The position numbers and the translations under genes are program-made. A stretch of DNA of 64,000 nucleotides. Source: an uncultured Lachnospiraceae bacterium. GTDB lineage: Bacteria; Bacillota; Clostridia; Lachnospirales; Lachnospiraceae. Positions 56,620-64,000 of this stretch are shown piece by piece; position 1 is the stretch's first letter; every line of letters begins with the position of its first letter. The notes under the pieces are model-generated. The model saw only the letters and a list, made by a program, of their open reading frames with translations. It made no database searches and was not told the origin of the DNA. The stretch is from the NCBI GenBank assembly GCA_902761225.1, contig CACWJQ010000003.1, forward strand, positions 22,900 through 86,899. The letters run 5' to 3'.

Positions 56620-57474
56620 ATGAGCAGAACATATTCTCTCGGAATACTATTTAAGGATAATGCCGCAAGCGGTCTTACACATGACTATTTTGCCGGCATA
56701 CTTAACAGCTTTAAGAATAAGGCAGAAGAGCTGGGATATGAGATAACCTTCATCAACCCGGATAAGATACATGGAGGCAGATCACTTCCGGATCATATAA
56801 AGGATAAAGGTATTGAAGGCGTCGGCATCATATGTACCGAACCGGGTTCCCCGGATGTTGCTGCACTGTTGGGAAGCAATATACCTATCGTATCCATAGA
56901 TGAGACCTACGACGGAGTGATATCCATACTTTCCGATAATGAACAGGGCATCAGAAATCTTGTATATCATATCGCCGGAATGGGACACAAGAAGATCGCT
57001 TATATCCACGGCGATGCGGGAAGTGTTACGGACATAAGATTATCCGGATTCAGGGAAGCCTGCCGCAACTTGGGTATCGATATTCCCGAAGAATATATCA
57101 GAGAATGCAAATACAGGGATATCAAAAAAGCCTCTTTTGAAACCGAAGCTCTCTTAAGACTGCCCGATCCGCCCACATGCATAATTTACCCGGATGATTA
57201 TGCAGCCATAGGCGGCATCAATATAATCAAGGCTTACGGACTTATGATACCTGAAGATATCTCAATAGCAGGATATGACGGCATCGATATCCCTTCAAGA
57301 TACGATCCAAGGATCACAACAATAAAACAGGATATGGACGGGATAGGAAAAGCCGCAGCAGAGAATCTGATAATGCTTATAGAATCCCCGGGCTCAGTAT
57401 CCGATAAGAAGATCGTGATCGAAACAGCACTCAGTGAAGGAAATACCGTAAGACATATTGCAGCTGATGAATAA
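56620..57474 (+). CDS. LacI/PurR-type ligand-binding protein lacking the HTH domain
   Basis: 284 residues. The sequence begins directly with the effector domain of LacI-family repressors (RTYSLGILFKDN, THDYFAGILNSFKNKAEELGY) and continues through DNEQGIRNLVYHIAGMGHKKIAYI, CIIYPDDYAAIGGINIIKAYG and ISIAGYDGIDIPSRYDPRITTIKQD. The N-terminal helix-turn-helix of about 55 residues is missing; upstream DNA in this frame is inside the kinase gene and is not HTH-like. No signal peptide, so a cytosolic sensor. GGGAGGTG before the ATG at 56620, 1 bp after the kinase stop, supports this start and tight co-expression with the kinase. Confidence 0.87.
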   Translation: MSRTYSLGILFKDNAASGLTHDYFAGILNSFKNKAEELGYEITFINPDKIHGGRSLPDHIKDKGIEGVGIICTEPGSPDVAALLGSNIPIVSIDETYDGVISILSDNEQGIRNLVYHIAGMGHKKIAYIHGDAGSVTDIRLSGFREACRNLGIDIPEEYIRECKYRDIKKASFETEALLRLPDPPTCIIYPDDYAAIGGINIIKAYGLMIPEDISIAGYDGIDIPSRYDPRITTIKQDMDGIGKAAAENLIMLIESPGSVSDKKIVIETALSEGNTVRHIAADE

Positions 57475-57526
57475 AGAGGATGCTGCAACAAATATGACAG
57501 ATGGATAATGACCATGGATTAAGAAT

Positions 57527-58252
57527 ATGACAAAGATCAGAGTAAGATTTACAAAACACGGTGCGATCCGTTATATAGGACATCTTGATGTAATGAGATA
57601 TTTCCAGAAGGCCATAAGAAGAGCAGGCATTAATGTCGCCTATTCAGGAGGCTTTTCTCCACATCAGATAATGACATTCGCAGCCCCCTTAGGAGTTGGA
57701 CTGGAAAGTGACGGAGAATACATGGATCTTGGCCTGGAAGATACTGCACCGGATACGACAGCCATAATGGATGCGCTTAATAAAGCTTCCGTACCGGAGA
57801 TAAGGATACTGTCAGTAAGGATACTTCCGGAGGATGCAGGAAATGCAATGGCATCCGTATTTGCCTCAGCATACGAGATCACATTCTACGATGATAAAAA
57901 AGTCCTGTGTCCGGATAAAAACACGATAAAAAGGTTACTGGAAAGATGCAGTCTTCTTGAATCCATGATCTACCATAAGGAAACAAAGAAAACATCCAGA
58001 GACATAGATCTTAAAAGCTTTATATACAGTTTATATCTGAAGGATGACGATGAAGACAAACCGACTGTTTGTATGACCATCAATTCATCAAGTTCAGATT
58101 CCATAAAACCCGGTTTTGTAATGGAATACCTGTGCAGCCTTGAAGATATAAAGCTTCCTGACAATTCTCTTATGATCACCAGACTTGATATGTATACGCA
58201 AAGTGATTCAGGAGATCTTGTATCCCTTGGAGATATAGGTGTTACATCATGA
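57527..58252 (+). CDS. TIGR03936/DUF2344 radical-SAM-associated protein
   Basis: 241 residues. Family features are clear: VRFTKHGAIRYIGHLDVMRYFQKAIRRAGI at the start, SGGFSPHQIMTFAAPLGVG and SDGEYMDLGL. It works with, or is fused to, the TIGR03960 radical SAM protein in many Firmicutes and Actinobacteria, usually just before rng and rplU. The role is unknown, with ribosome or RNA modification suspected from context. No strong Shine-Dalgarno before the ATG. It overlaps rng by ATGA. Confidence 0.88.
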   Translation: MTKIRVRFTKHGAIRYIGHLDVMRYFQKAIRRAGINVAYSGGFSPHQIMTFAAPLGVGLESDGEYMDLGLEDTAPDTTAIMDALNKASVPEIRILSVRILPEDAGNAMASVFASAYEITFYDDKKVLCPDKNTIKRLLERCSLLESMIYHKETKKTSRDIDLKSFIYSLYLKDDDEDKPTVCMTINSSSSDSIKPGFVMEYLCSLEDIKLPDNSLMITRLDMYTQSDSGDLVSLGDIGVTS

Positions 58253-59277
58253 GCAGACATAAGCTTCAGTCCGCCGAAAAAAATAAGGCCATGCAGCTTG
58301 AAGAGCTCAGAACATCCGAAAAAGGCAGGCTGATCATAACCACTTTAAAGGATTCAAAATTTCTCTTCCTTGTCTGTGACGGAAAGCTTAAGAGCTGTAC
58401 TCTGATAGATGATGGATCCATAAATCCCGGGGATGTGGTCATAGCCCTTATCAGGGATGTGAAGAAGGACATAGGTGCATGCTTTATCGAATATGCCGAA
58501 GGCTGTGACGGATATCTTCCTCTCGATAAGATCCCGGGTGGTATAAACATCAAGCAGGGAGATCTGATCCCCGTATCCATAACCGCTCAGGCCCAGAAGG
58601 GAAAAAGAGCACGATTTACGGCACTCATTAACTATTCAAAAATCCCCGGAGGAGATGAGCTCAAAGAAAGATCAGCCCATCTTGCGAAGTTTAATTATCT
58701 GTACAGGCGGGAAAGTCGCCTTCGGGATATAATTAATAAAAACATCAAAAAAAACGAGTATTCCGAAATAGTAACAGACGATCATGACATATGTGAGCTG
58801 CTTAAAAAAGACTTTGGCACAGTAAGAGAATATACGGATACTGCCTTTCCTCTTGCCAAACTTTACAGTCTTGAGTCAGGTATTTCTGAAGCATTATCAA
58901 GACAGGTATGGCTTAAATCCGGAGGATATCTTGTATTTGATCATACTGAAGCAATGACAGTAATAGATGTCAACAGCGGTAAATATACACCATCCAGAAA
59001 TACCGATAAGGAATCTGCATATCTTACAGTAAATATGGAGGCTGCTGCTGAGATCTGCAGACAGCTCAGATTAAGAAATCTGTCAGGTATAATAGTAGTG
59101 GATTTCATCAATCTCAATGATAAAAAAGATCAGGAGATATTATTAAAGCTTTTAAAAGATGAATCTGCAAAAGACCCGCTACCGGTAAGTATTGTTGACA
59201 TTACCGCACTTGGACTCGTTGAGATAACGAGAAAGAAAGAGCTTCCTTCTCTGTATGAACAGATAAAGAAGCAGTAA
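58249..59277 (+). CDS. rng: RNase E/G-family ribonuclease, short form
   Basis: 342 residues. An S1-like RNA-binding domain (about 35-125, GDVVIALIRDV, GYLPLDK) is followed by the catalytic region with metal-binding Asp240 (VIDVNSGKYT) and Asp285 (VVVDFINLNDKK). E. coli RNase G has about 490 residues; here the protein ends soon after the DNase-like region and lacks the zinc-link cysteines (CxxCxG) and small domain, so tetramer or dimer assembly may differ. Position after DUF2344 is conserved; rplU does not follow. It may process rRNA or mRNA 5' ends. Confidence 0.86.
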   Translation: MSRHKLQSAEKNKAMQLEELRTSEKGRLIITTLKDSKFLFLVCDGKLKSCTLIDDGSINPGDVVIALIRDVKKDIGACFIEYAEGCDGYLPLDKIPGGINIKQGDLIPVSITAQAQKGKRARFTALINYSKIPGGDELKERSAHLAKFNYLYRRESRLRDIINKNIKKNEYSEIVTDDHDICELLKKDFGTVREYTDTAFPLAKLYSLESGISEALSRQVWLKSGGYLVFDHTEAMTVIDVNSGKYTPSRNTDKESAYLTVNMEAAAEICRQLRLRNLSGIIVVDFINLNDKKDQEILLKLLKDESAKDPLPVSIVDITALGLVEITRKKELPSLYEQIKKQ

Positions 59278-59297
59278 GCACCGTCAGGCATATTGCG

Positions 59298-59316
59298 ATC
59301 TTAAGGTACCTAAGAT
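59298..59316. promoter_or_regulatory. Small inverted repeat before the MutS-like pair
   Basis: ATCTTA (59298-59303), 7-bp centre, TAAGAT (59311-59316), 25 bp before the ATG at 59342. It could be an operator, but a 6-bp arm can arise by chance. The 64-bp gap has no terminator. Confidence 0.22.
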
Positions 59317-59341
59317 ATATTTCGGGGGAGATATATTAGAT

Positions 59342-60841
59342 ATGTTCAGTTTATTATCCAAAACCGGGGAAGCATCCGGAATTCAAGACTGGGATACTTC
59401 GTGTTCTTTTTTGCAGGATCTTAATATAGATCAGATCCTTGACCACATAACTGAAGGCTGGGATCCCGAATGCCGTAAGATGTTCGAAGTTTTCCCGGCA
59501 TCCGCTGAGGACGAAGAATACAGAAGGGCAATTTACCAAGATGTAAGGAATGAAGAAGTATATTCAGCACTTACCGAGTTCTACTATAAGATTCTTGCGC
59601 GTAATACTTATTCAGAAAAAAAAGAAAAAGCATATGAGCTTGTTCAGAAAAGGGTATGGTATCTTCGTGAGATCTTCACTTATGTCTCCTCCATAACTGC
59701 TCTGAATGATGCCTTGTTAAGATCAAGCCTTGGTTCTGCGGGACTTAAGGCACTGTCTGATTTTCTCTCAGATACCATCTCAAAAGAAGATTTCCGTACG
59801 CTGAATGATGATGTCACAGGCCTCTGGAAAGAGCTGTCAGAATTCCGCGTTATCCTGACATATGAAAAGGATCAGTTCACTCTGAAGTGCGGAACGACTG
59901 AAGCACAATTCGAGAATTTTCTCTCCGATCTTTTCCCCGGTCAGAAGAATGATTACGGCGTACCATTTTCTGACGAAGAATATTTCTCAAATCTTGAAGA
60001 CTCAATCGTCAAGCTTTTTATGAAGAAGAACAAGTCCTTCTTCAAAAGACTTGAAGAATTCTGTAAGAAATATCCCACATGCTTCAACGAAGACATAGCC
60101 CGCATTGAAAAAGAGATGATATATTATCTTGCATTTGCAAGATTCCAGAAGATGATGCACACACACGGATATGATATGTGTCCCCCCAAAGCATCATCAG
60201 GTGTACTTTCCGCAAGCGGTCTGTATGATCTGGCTCTTGCACTTACAAATATGGAAACAGGGAAAAAGGTAGTTCCCAATGAGCTTTATCTGTCTGATGA
60301 TGAGAGCTTCTTCGTACTCACAGGTCCCAACCAAGGCGGAAAGACAACATACGGAAGAAGCCTTGGACAGCTTGTCTATCTTGCAAAAATGGGATTCGAT
60401 GTTCCTGCAGCATCCGCTGAGGTTCCATACTTTACCAATCTGTGGACACATTTTTCTGTTGAAGAAAGTCTCGAATCAGGAAGAGGCAAGCTGATGGATG
60501 AGCTTGAAAGACTGAAGCCCATTATGCATGAAAGTCAGGAGAGGGCCTTTGTTGTGATCAATGAACTTTTTACCACTGCAGCCAATTATGACGCTATTGA
60601 GATGGGAAAGAGAGTCCTTCAATATCTCATTGATAAAAAGTGTAAGGGCATATATGTAACCCATCTTGGTGAACTCACCGGGGCGTGTTCCGGGATAATA
60701 AGTCTCAGAGCGATGGTAGATGATGAAAACAAACAGACCTTTATCATAGAGAGGAATGAACCTGCAGAACTTAAGGGGATAAACAGTCAGGTCCTTAAAT
60801 ACAGACTTACCTATGAACAGATAAAGGAGAGATTCTCATGA
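59342..60841 (+). CDS. MutS-like ATPase, first of a coupled pair
   Basis: 499 residues. The N-terminal half is helical and has no mismatch-recognition domain; the C-terminal half is a MutS-type ATPase. Walker A is GPNQGGKTT (Gly328-Lys334-Thr335). The Walker B position reads VVINELFTTA, with Asn407-Glu408 where MutS has Asp-Glu (LLDELGRGTS). The His after Walker B (YVTHLGEL) is kept. Absence of the DNA mismatch domains recalls the short MutS-like families rather than MutS1 or MutS2. A GGGGGAG ribosome site precedes the ATG. It overlaps the second member by ATGA. Confidence 0.85.
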   Translation: MFSLLSKTGEASGIQDWDTSCSFLQDLNIDQILDHITEGWDPECRKMFEVFPASAEDEEYRRAIYQDVRNEEVYSALTEFYYKILARNTYSEKKEKAYELVQKRVWYLREIFTYVSSITALNDALLRSSLGSAGLKALSDFLSDTISKEDFRTLNDDVTGLWKELSEFRVILTYEKDQFTLKCGTTEAQFENFLSDLFPGQKNDYGVPFSDEEYFSNLEDSIVKLFMKKNKSFFKRLEEFCKKYPTCFNEDIARIEKEMIYYLAFARFQKMMHTHGYDMCPPKASSGVLSASGLYDLALALTNMETGKKVVPNELYLSDDESFFVLTGPNQGGKTTYGRSLGQLVYLAKMGFDVPAASAEVPYFTNLWTHFSVEESLESGRGKLMDELERLKPIMHESQERAFVVINELFTTAANYDAIEMGKRVLQYLIDKKCKGIYVTHLGELTGACSGIISLRAMVDDENKQTFIIERNEPAELKGINSQVLKYRLTYEQIKERFS

Positions 60842-62448
60842 ATGTATACCTTCTTTTTCCCGACAGGGAATGGGCATCCACGGGTCCCTATTTCGACTGG
60901 AATAACATAACCAGGGATCTGGGACTCAATGCTCTGTTCAAAGCCGCAGGTGTCGACAGCATTACCAGAACCGGCAGCCAGGGTGCAGCACCCGGTGAGG
61001 ATCCTTATATATCACATTCCGTCAAAAGGGTAATGGGAGTTCCTCTTCAGACCGCTGAGGAGATCAAATACAGACAGGATATCATCACGGACTGTTTTAC
61101 AAAGCAGGCCTTTGTTGACAGGCTGTATTCTGTATCCAACCATGTACTTGATGAATGGGAAAAGCTGGGCAGAAAAAACAACTCCGCAGGAGAGACCAAT
61201 ACAAAACCAAAACTGATCACTGATATCAAGGTACTGAAACTCCTTACAGACGGCATTCTTGAAGTACGGACTCTGTTTGAGAAGAATAAAGAAGGTCTTA
61301 ATTCTGAGGGATTTCTTGCGCTCTATGACAGACTTCAGAATGAGCTGTCCGACGAGAGGGCAGAGCAGCTTGAAACACTTGTAGACAGTATGGCTTTTTT
61401 TGCAGGGCTTTCCGATGAAAAGGATAGAAACAGCTATATTGTAAAGGTGCCCAGGATCAGACTTGAATGCGGTCTTCAGGACGGACTCAAGATAGGAGAT
61501 GTGAAGGTCGTTGATCTTGAAACTCTTACAGTCTCATATAACAAACAACACGGTATAGGCTCCAAGATCAGAGGCAGGATATCATCCATAAATCCGGGGG
61601 TAGTATCTCTCTACAGGGATCAGGCTATCCAGGAAGATGCTGAGGATATCGAATTCCATACCGTCAGCTATGTGTATTCCTACTGCGGCAATCTGGTCAA
61701 TTCCATTGGACAGTTTTTTGACCAGCTTCACTTTCAGACTGCGTTTTACCTTGGCGTCATCAATATCAGATCACAGATGATGCAATATAAGATAGATTAC
61801 TGTTTTCCCCGGGTTTCAGATGAATCCGTATTTCAATTCACCGACCTCAAGGAGATGATCCTTTCACTGGAGACAAGAGGGAAAACAGTTGCAAACAGCG
61901 GAAAGCTTGACGGAAAGCAGCTTGTGATCATAACAGGTGCCAATCAGGGAGGCAAATCAACTTTCCTCAGAAGTATCGGCACTGCACAGATCATGATGCA
62001 ATGCGGAATGATGGTTGCAGCAAAACAGTATAAGAGTTCCATCCATGTCTCAGTCTTTACGCATTTTACAAGACGTGAGGACAGTGCCATGAACAGCGGA
62101 CGTCTTGATGAAGAGTTAAGAAGAATGGACAGGATCATCAGTAATCTGGGAAAAGATCCGCTGATATTATTGAATGAATCTTTTGCCACCACTACCGAGA
62201 AGGATGGTTCATCAATCGCCTACGGTATAGTTAAGGCTCTCAAGGAAGAAGGTATAAAGGTTCTTACAGTAACACATCTATTATCCTTTGCCCAGCAGAT
62301 GTACGAAGAATCTGCAGATGACGAAAGTGTCATATTCCTAAGTGCAGAGCATCTCGATAACGGCAGGAGAACCTTTAAGATAATACCTCACGCACCCGAG
62401 ATGACCAGCTTCGGACTCGAGTTATATGATGAGATACTTGGGAAATAA
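60838..62448 (+). CDS. MutS-like ATPase, second of a coupled pair
   Basis: 536 residues. Same layout as its neighbour: helical N-terminal part, lever/clamp-like middle, C-terminal MutS ATPase. Walker A is GANQGGKST (Gly367-Lys373-Ser374). Walker B is ILLNESFATTTEKDG, again Asn446-Glu447 instead of Asp-Glu, and TVTHLLSFA keeps the His. The pair are diverged paralogues made from one message with a 4-bp overlap, so an obligate heterodimer with two composite ATP sites is likely. Target DNA structure unknown. Confidence 0.85.
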   Translation: MNVYLLFPDREWASTGPYFDWNNITRDLGLNALFKAAGVDSITRTGSQGAAPGEDPYISHSVKRVMGVPLQTAEEIKYRQDIITDCFTKQAFVDRLYSVSNHVLDEWEKLGRKNNSAGETNTKPKLITDIKVLKLLTDGILEVRTLFEKNKEGLNSEGFLALYDRLQNELSDERAEQLETLVDSMAFFAGLSDEKDRNSYIVKVPRIRLECGLQDGLKIGDVKVVDLETLTVSYNKQHGIGSKIRGRISSINPGVVSLYRDQAIQEDAEDIEFHTVSYVYSYCGNLVNSIGQFFDQLHFQTAFYLGVINIRSQMMQYKIDYCFPRVSDESVFQFTDLKEMILSLETRGKTVANSGKLDGKQLVIITGANQGGKSTFLRSIGTAQIMMQCGMMVAAKQYKSSIHVSVFTHFTRREDSAMNSGRLDEELRRMDRIISNLGKDPLILLNESFATTTEKDGSSIAYGIVKALKEEGIKVLTVTHLLSFAQQMYEESADDESVIFLSAEHLDNGRRTFKIIPHAPEMTSFGLELYDEILGK

Positions 62449-62520
62449 ACATAGCTCTACTGATGCCGGAAAGCGAAATGAACACTGACTTATAGATACA
62501 GATAAAACAGGAGAACGATC

Positions 62521-63417
62521 ATGGAATATACAAGATCATCAGATGCCAATATCATTACCGAACAGTACATGGATTCCATCCTTATCGAGGAAAGGCTCAT
62601 CGATTCTGTAGTTGCCGATACTTCCATAGAATTCCTGGGAGAGAAATTTGCTTCCCCAATAATGACTCCGGCATTTTCACACCTTGGCAATTATAACGGA
62701 AGGGAACATACAGGTCTTGAGGAATACTCCATTGCAGCCAAGGAATGCAATATTCTTAATTTCTGCGGAATGATGGAGAACGACCAGTTTAAGAAGATCG
62801 CTGACACCGGTGCAAAAACTGTAAGGATAGTTAAGCCTTATGCAGATAACGGCAAGGTAAAGGATCAGATGCAATATGCAGAAAGTGTCGGTGCCTTCGG
62901 TATAGGAATGGATATAGACCATATATTCGGACATGAAGGTCTCGACGTGGTAGTGGGAGAGAAGATGGCTGAGCAGACAATGGATATGCTCAGATCATAT
63001 GTAGAACTTACCAAACTCCCCTTTGTAGTCAAAGGTGTTCTCAGCGTTCTTGATGCCGTTAAATGCGCCGAGATCGGTGCAAAGGCCATCATTATCAGCC
63101 ATCACCACGGAAGACTTCCATATGCAGTACCTCCCATGATGATACTTCCCGAGATCAAAGACGCCCTTAAGGATACTGATGTTAAGATAATCGTTGACTG
63201 CGGCATCGCAACAGGTGCAGACGTTTTCAAGGCTCTCGCTCTCGGTGCGGATGCAGCCGCTGTAGGAAGATCCATGCTTCCGTCCCTTGAGAAAAACGGC
63301 AGCGAGGGAGTTACCGAATTCATCAGATACACCGCTAACGAACTCAGATACATCATGAGCTTCACCGGATTTTCAAAAGTTGACGAGATCAACGACTCAG
63401 TTCTCCATTACCTCTAA
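62521..63417 (+). CDS. FMN-dependent alpha-hydroxy-acid oxidoreductase-like protein
   Basis: 298 residues, TIM barrel of the lactate/glycolate oxidase family, somewhat shorter than the usual 350. Family features: FASPIMTPAFSHLG near the start, VKGVLSVLDAVKCAEIGAKAIIISHHHGR (catalytic His region; the usual SNHGGR is SHHHGR) and IIVDCGIATGADVFKALALGADAAAVGR (FMN phosphate loop). It may be an oxidase, a dehydrogenase or a related isomerase. GGAG lies about 9 nt before the ATG. Confidence 0.83.
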   Translation: MEYTRSSDANIITEQYMDSILIEERLIDSVVADTSIEFLGEKFASPIMTPAFSHLGNYNGREHTGLEEYSIAAKECNILNFCGMMENDQFKKIADTGAKTVRIVKPYADNGKVKDQMQYAESVGAFGIGMDIDHIFGHEGLDVVVGEKMAEQTMDMLRSYVELTKLPFVVKGVLSVLDAVKCAEIGAKAIIISHHHGRLPYAVPPMMILPEIKDALKDTDVKIIVDCGIATGADVFKALALGADAAAVGRSMLPSLEKNGSEGVTEFIRYTANELRYIMSFTGFSKVDEINDSVLHYL

Positions 63418-63425
63418 AGTTTATA

Positions 63426-63483
63426 AAAATTTAATGGTGCCTGGCACCATAAAGAAAATTTAATGGTGTCAGGCACCATAAAG
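63426..63483 (+). repeat. Two tandem 29-bp repeats, each centred on a palindrome
   Basis: Unit 1 is 63426-63454 and unit 2 is 63455-63483; they differ at two bases. Unit 1 contains the perfect palindrome ATGGTGCC-T-GGCACCAT (63434-63450). Unit 2 has ATGGTGTC-A-GGCACCAT (63463-63479) with one mismatched pair. The second unit ends on the ribosome binding site (AAGGAG, 63481-63486) of the following gene. Confidence 0.85.
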
Positions 63484-63491
63484 GAGTAAAT

Positions 63492-64000
63492 ATGAGACTT
63501 GGAACTTCATCACCGCTTGCACATAACTCGCCGAAGGAATGGGCGGAGAATCAGGTGAAGCTTGGATGTTCATCCGTTGTCTTTCCTGTTCAGAGTAATG
63601 AGCCCGAGGAGAAGATAATAGCCTATAAGGATGCTGCAGAAAAAGCCGGACTGATGATAGCAGAGGTAGGGATATGGAGAAATGCCCTCGCTGCAGATCC
63701 GGATGAGCGCAAGGCTAATATGGATTACTGTGTACAGCAGCTCCGTCTTGCCGATCTTCTGGGAGCAAGATGCTGTGTAAATGTAGCAGGATCATTTGGC
63801 CCTGTGTGGGATGGAGGATACAGAGAGAACTTCACTAAGGATGCCTGGAATAAAACTGTTTCAATGGTACAGGAGATCATAGATACTGCTGATGTTCACA
63901 ATACATTCTTCACTCTTGAACCCATGCCCTGGATGATTCCCACAAGTCCCAGGGAATATCTTGATCTCATCGATGCTGTAGACCGTGACAGATTTGCTGT
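63492..64000 (+). CDS. Sugar phosphate isomerase/epimerase-like protein, cut by the window end
   Basis: The first 169 residues are visible. It is a xylose-isomerase-like TIM barrel of the AP endonuclease 2 fold: RLGTSSPLAHNSPKEWAENQ, IIAYKDAAEKAGLMIAEVGIW, DYCVQQLRLADLLGARCCVN and FTLEPMPWMIPTSP, where the Glu is a probable metal ligand. The frame stays open to base 64000. AAGGAG ends 5 nt before the ATG. Substrate unknown. The palindromic repeats just before it suggest regulated expression. Confidence 0.8.
   Translation, partial: MRLGTSSPLAHNSPKEWAENQVKLGCSSVVFPVQSNEPEEKIIAYKDAAEKAGLMIAEVGIWRNALAADPDERKANMDYCVQQLRLADLLGARCCVNVAGSFGPVWDGGYRENFTKDAWNKTVSMVQEIIDTADVHNTFFTLEPMPWMIPTSPREYLDLIDAVDRDRFA

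Overview
This window is a dense 64 kb stretch of chromosome from a low-to-mid GC Firmicute. The best fit is family Lachnospiraceae (Clostridia), possibly near Butyrivibrio or Pseudobutyrivibrio. The family call rests on several things seen together: AGGAGG-type ribosome binding sites, sigma-A promoters with TTGACA/TATAAT, the short HisG plus HisZ pair, the rpmB-asp23-fakA block, a GerW/DUF2953 spore pair, the TIGR03960/TIGR03936 radical-SAM genes and RecU. The genus is only a guess. I see no rRNA, tRNA, CRISPR array, insertion sequence or prophage.

Layout: the 3' part of trpA (1-679) and a citrate synthase (899-2290) are followed by an AT-rich accessory island (2517-7914). The island holds a 1141-residue secreted multidomain protein ending in a probable papain/C39-fold peptidase domain, then three tandem paralogous small anchored proteins, the last one a decayed pseudogene. 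Next comes one-carbon and branched-chain amino-acid metabolism: a cobalamin methionine synthase, ilvB, two tandem acetolactate synthase small subunits and ilvC (7970-14464). A minus-strand Cys-rich membrane protein separates this from leuC-leuD-ruvA-ruvB (15619-19139). Then follow a long-tailed ZapA, a U32 RNA-hydroxylation-type protein, a SEDS/PBP pair (22341-25137), a degenerate HD-GYP protein on the minus strand, and a small sporulation/chaperone-like cluster (26280-28648). Around 28.7-34.3 kb lie rpmB, asp23, fakA, recG and a fakB-like degV gene. A type IIA topoisomerase pair leads into rsmD, coaD and a coiled-coil protein (34480-40425). An amidase, an SDR enzyme, a pseudouridine synthase and recU follow.

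The his cluster begins at 45921 with a perfect consensus promoter and runs hisZ-hisG-hisD-hisB-hisIE with stop/start overlaps straight into the radical-SAM gene at 51173. The hisIE protein carries an N-terminal HisF-like barrel that has lost both catalytic aspartates. hisA, hisF, hisH and hisC are not in the window. A three-gene signalling module lies between the radical-SAM gene and its usual partner DUF2344/rng: a two-receiver response regulator, a PocR-type hybrid kinase with HPt, and a LacI-type ligand domain without an HTH. Downstream is a translationally coupled pair of MutS-like ATPases, then an FMN enzyme, and a sugar-phosphate isomerase-like gene cut by the window end and preceded by two tandem 29-bp palindromic repeats.

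Most interesting candidates: the secreted peptidase plus tandem paralogous anchored proteins (toxin/immunity-like layout), the PocR kinase/LacI-like sensor module, the MutS-like pair with Asn in place of the Walker B Asp, the pseudo-HisF/HisIE fusion, and a 24-nt motif shared by the ilv and his control regions.
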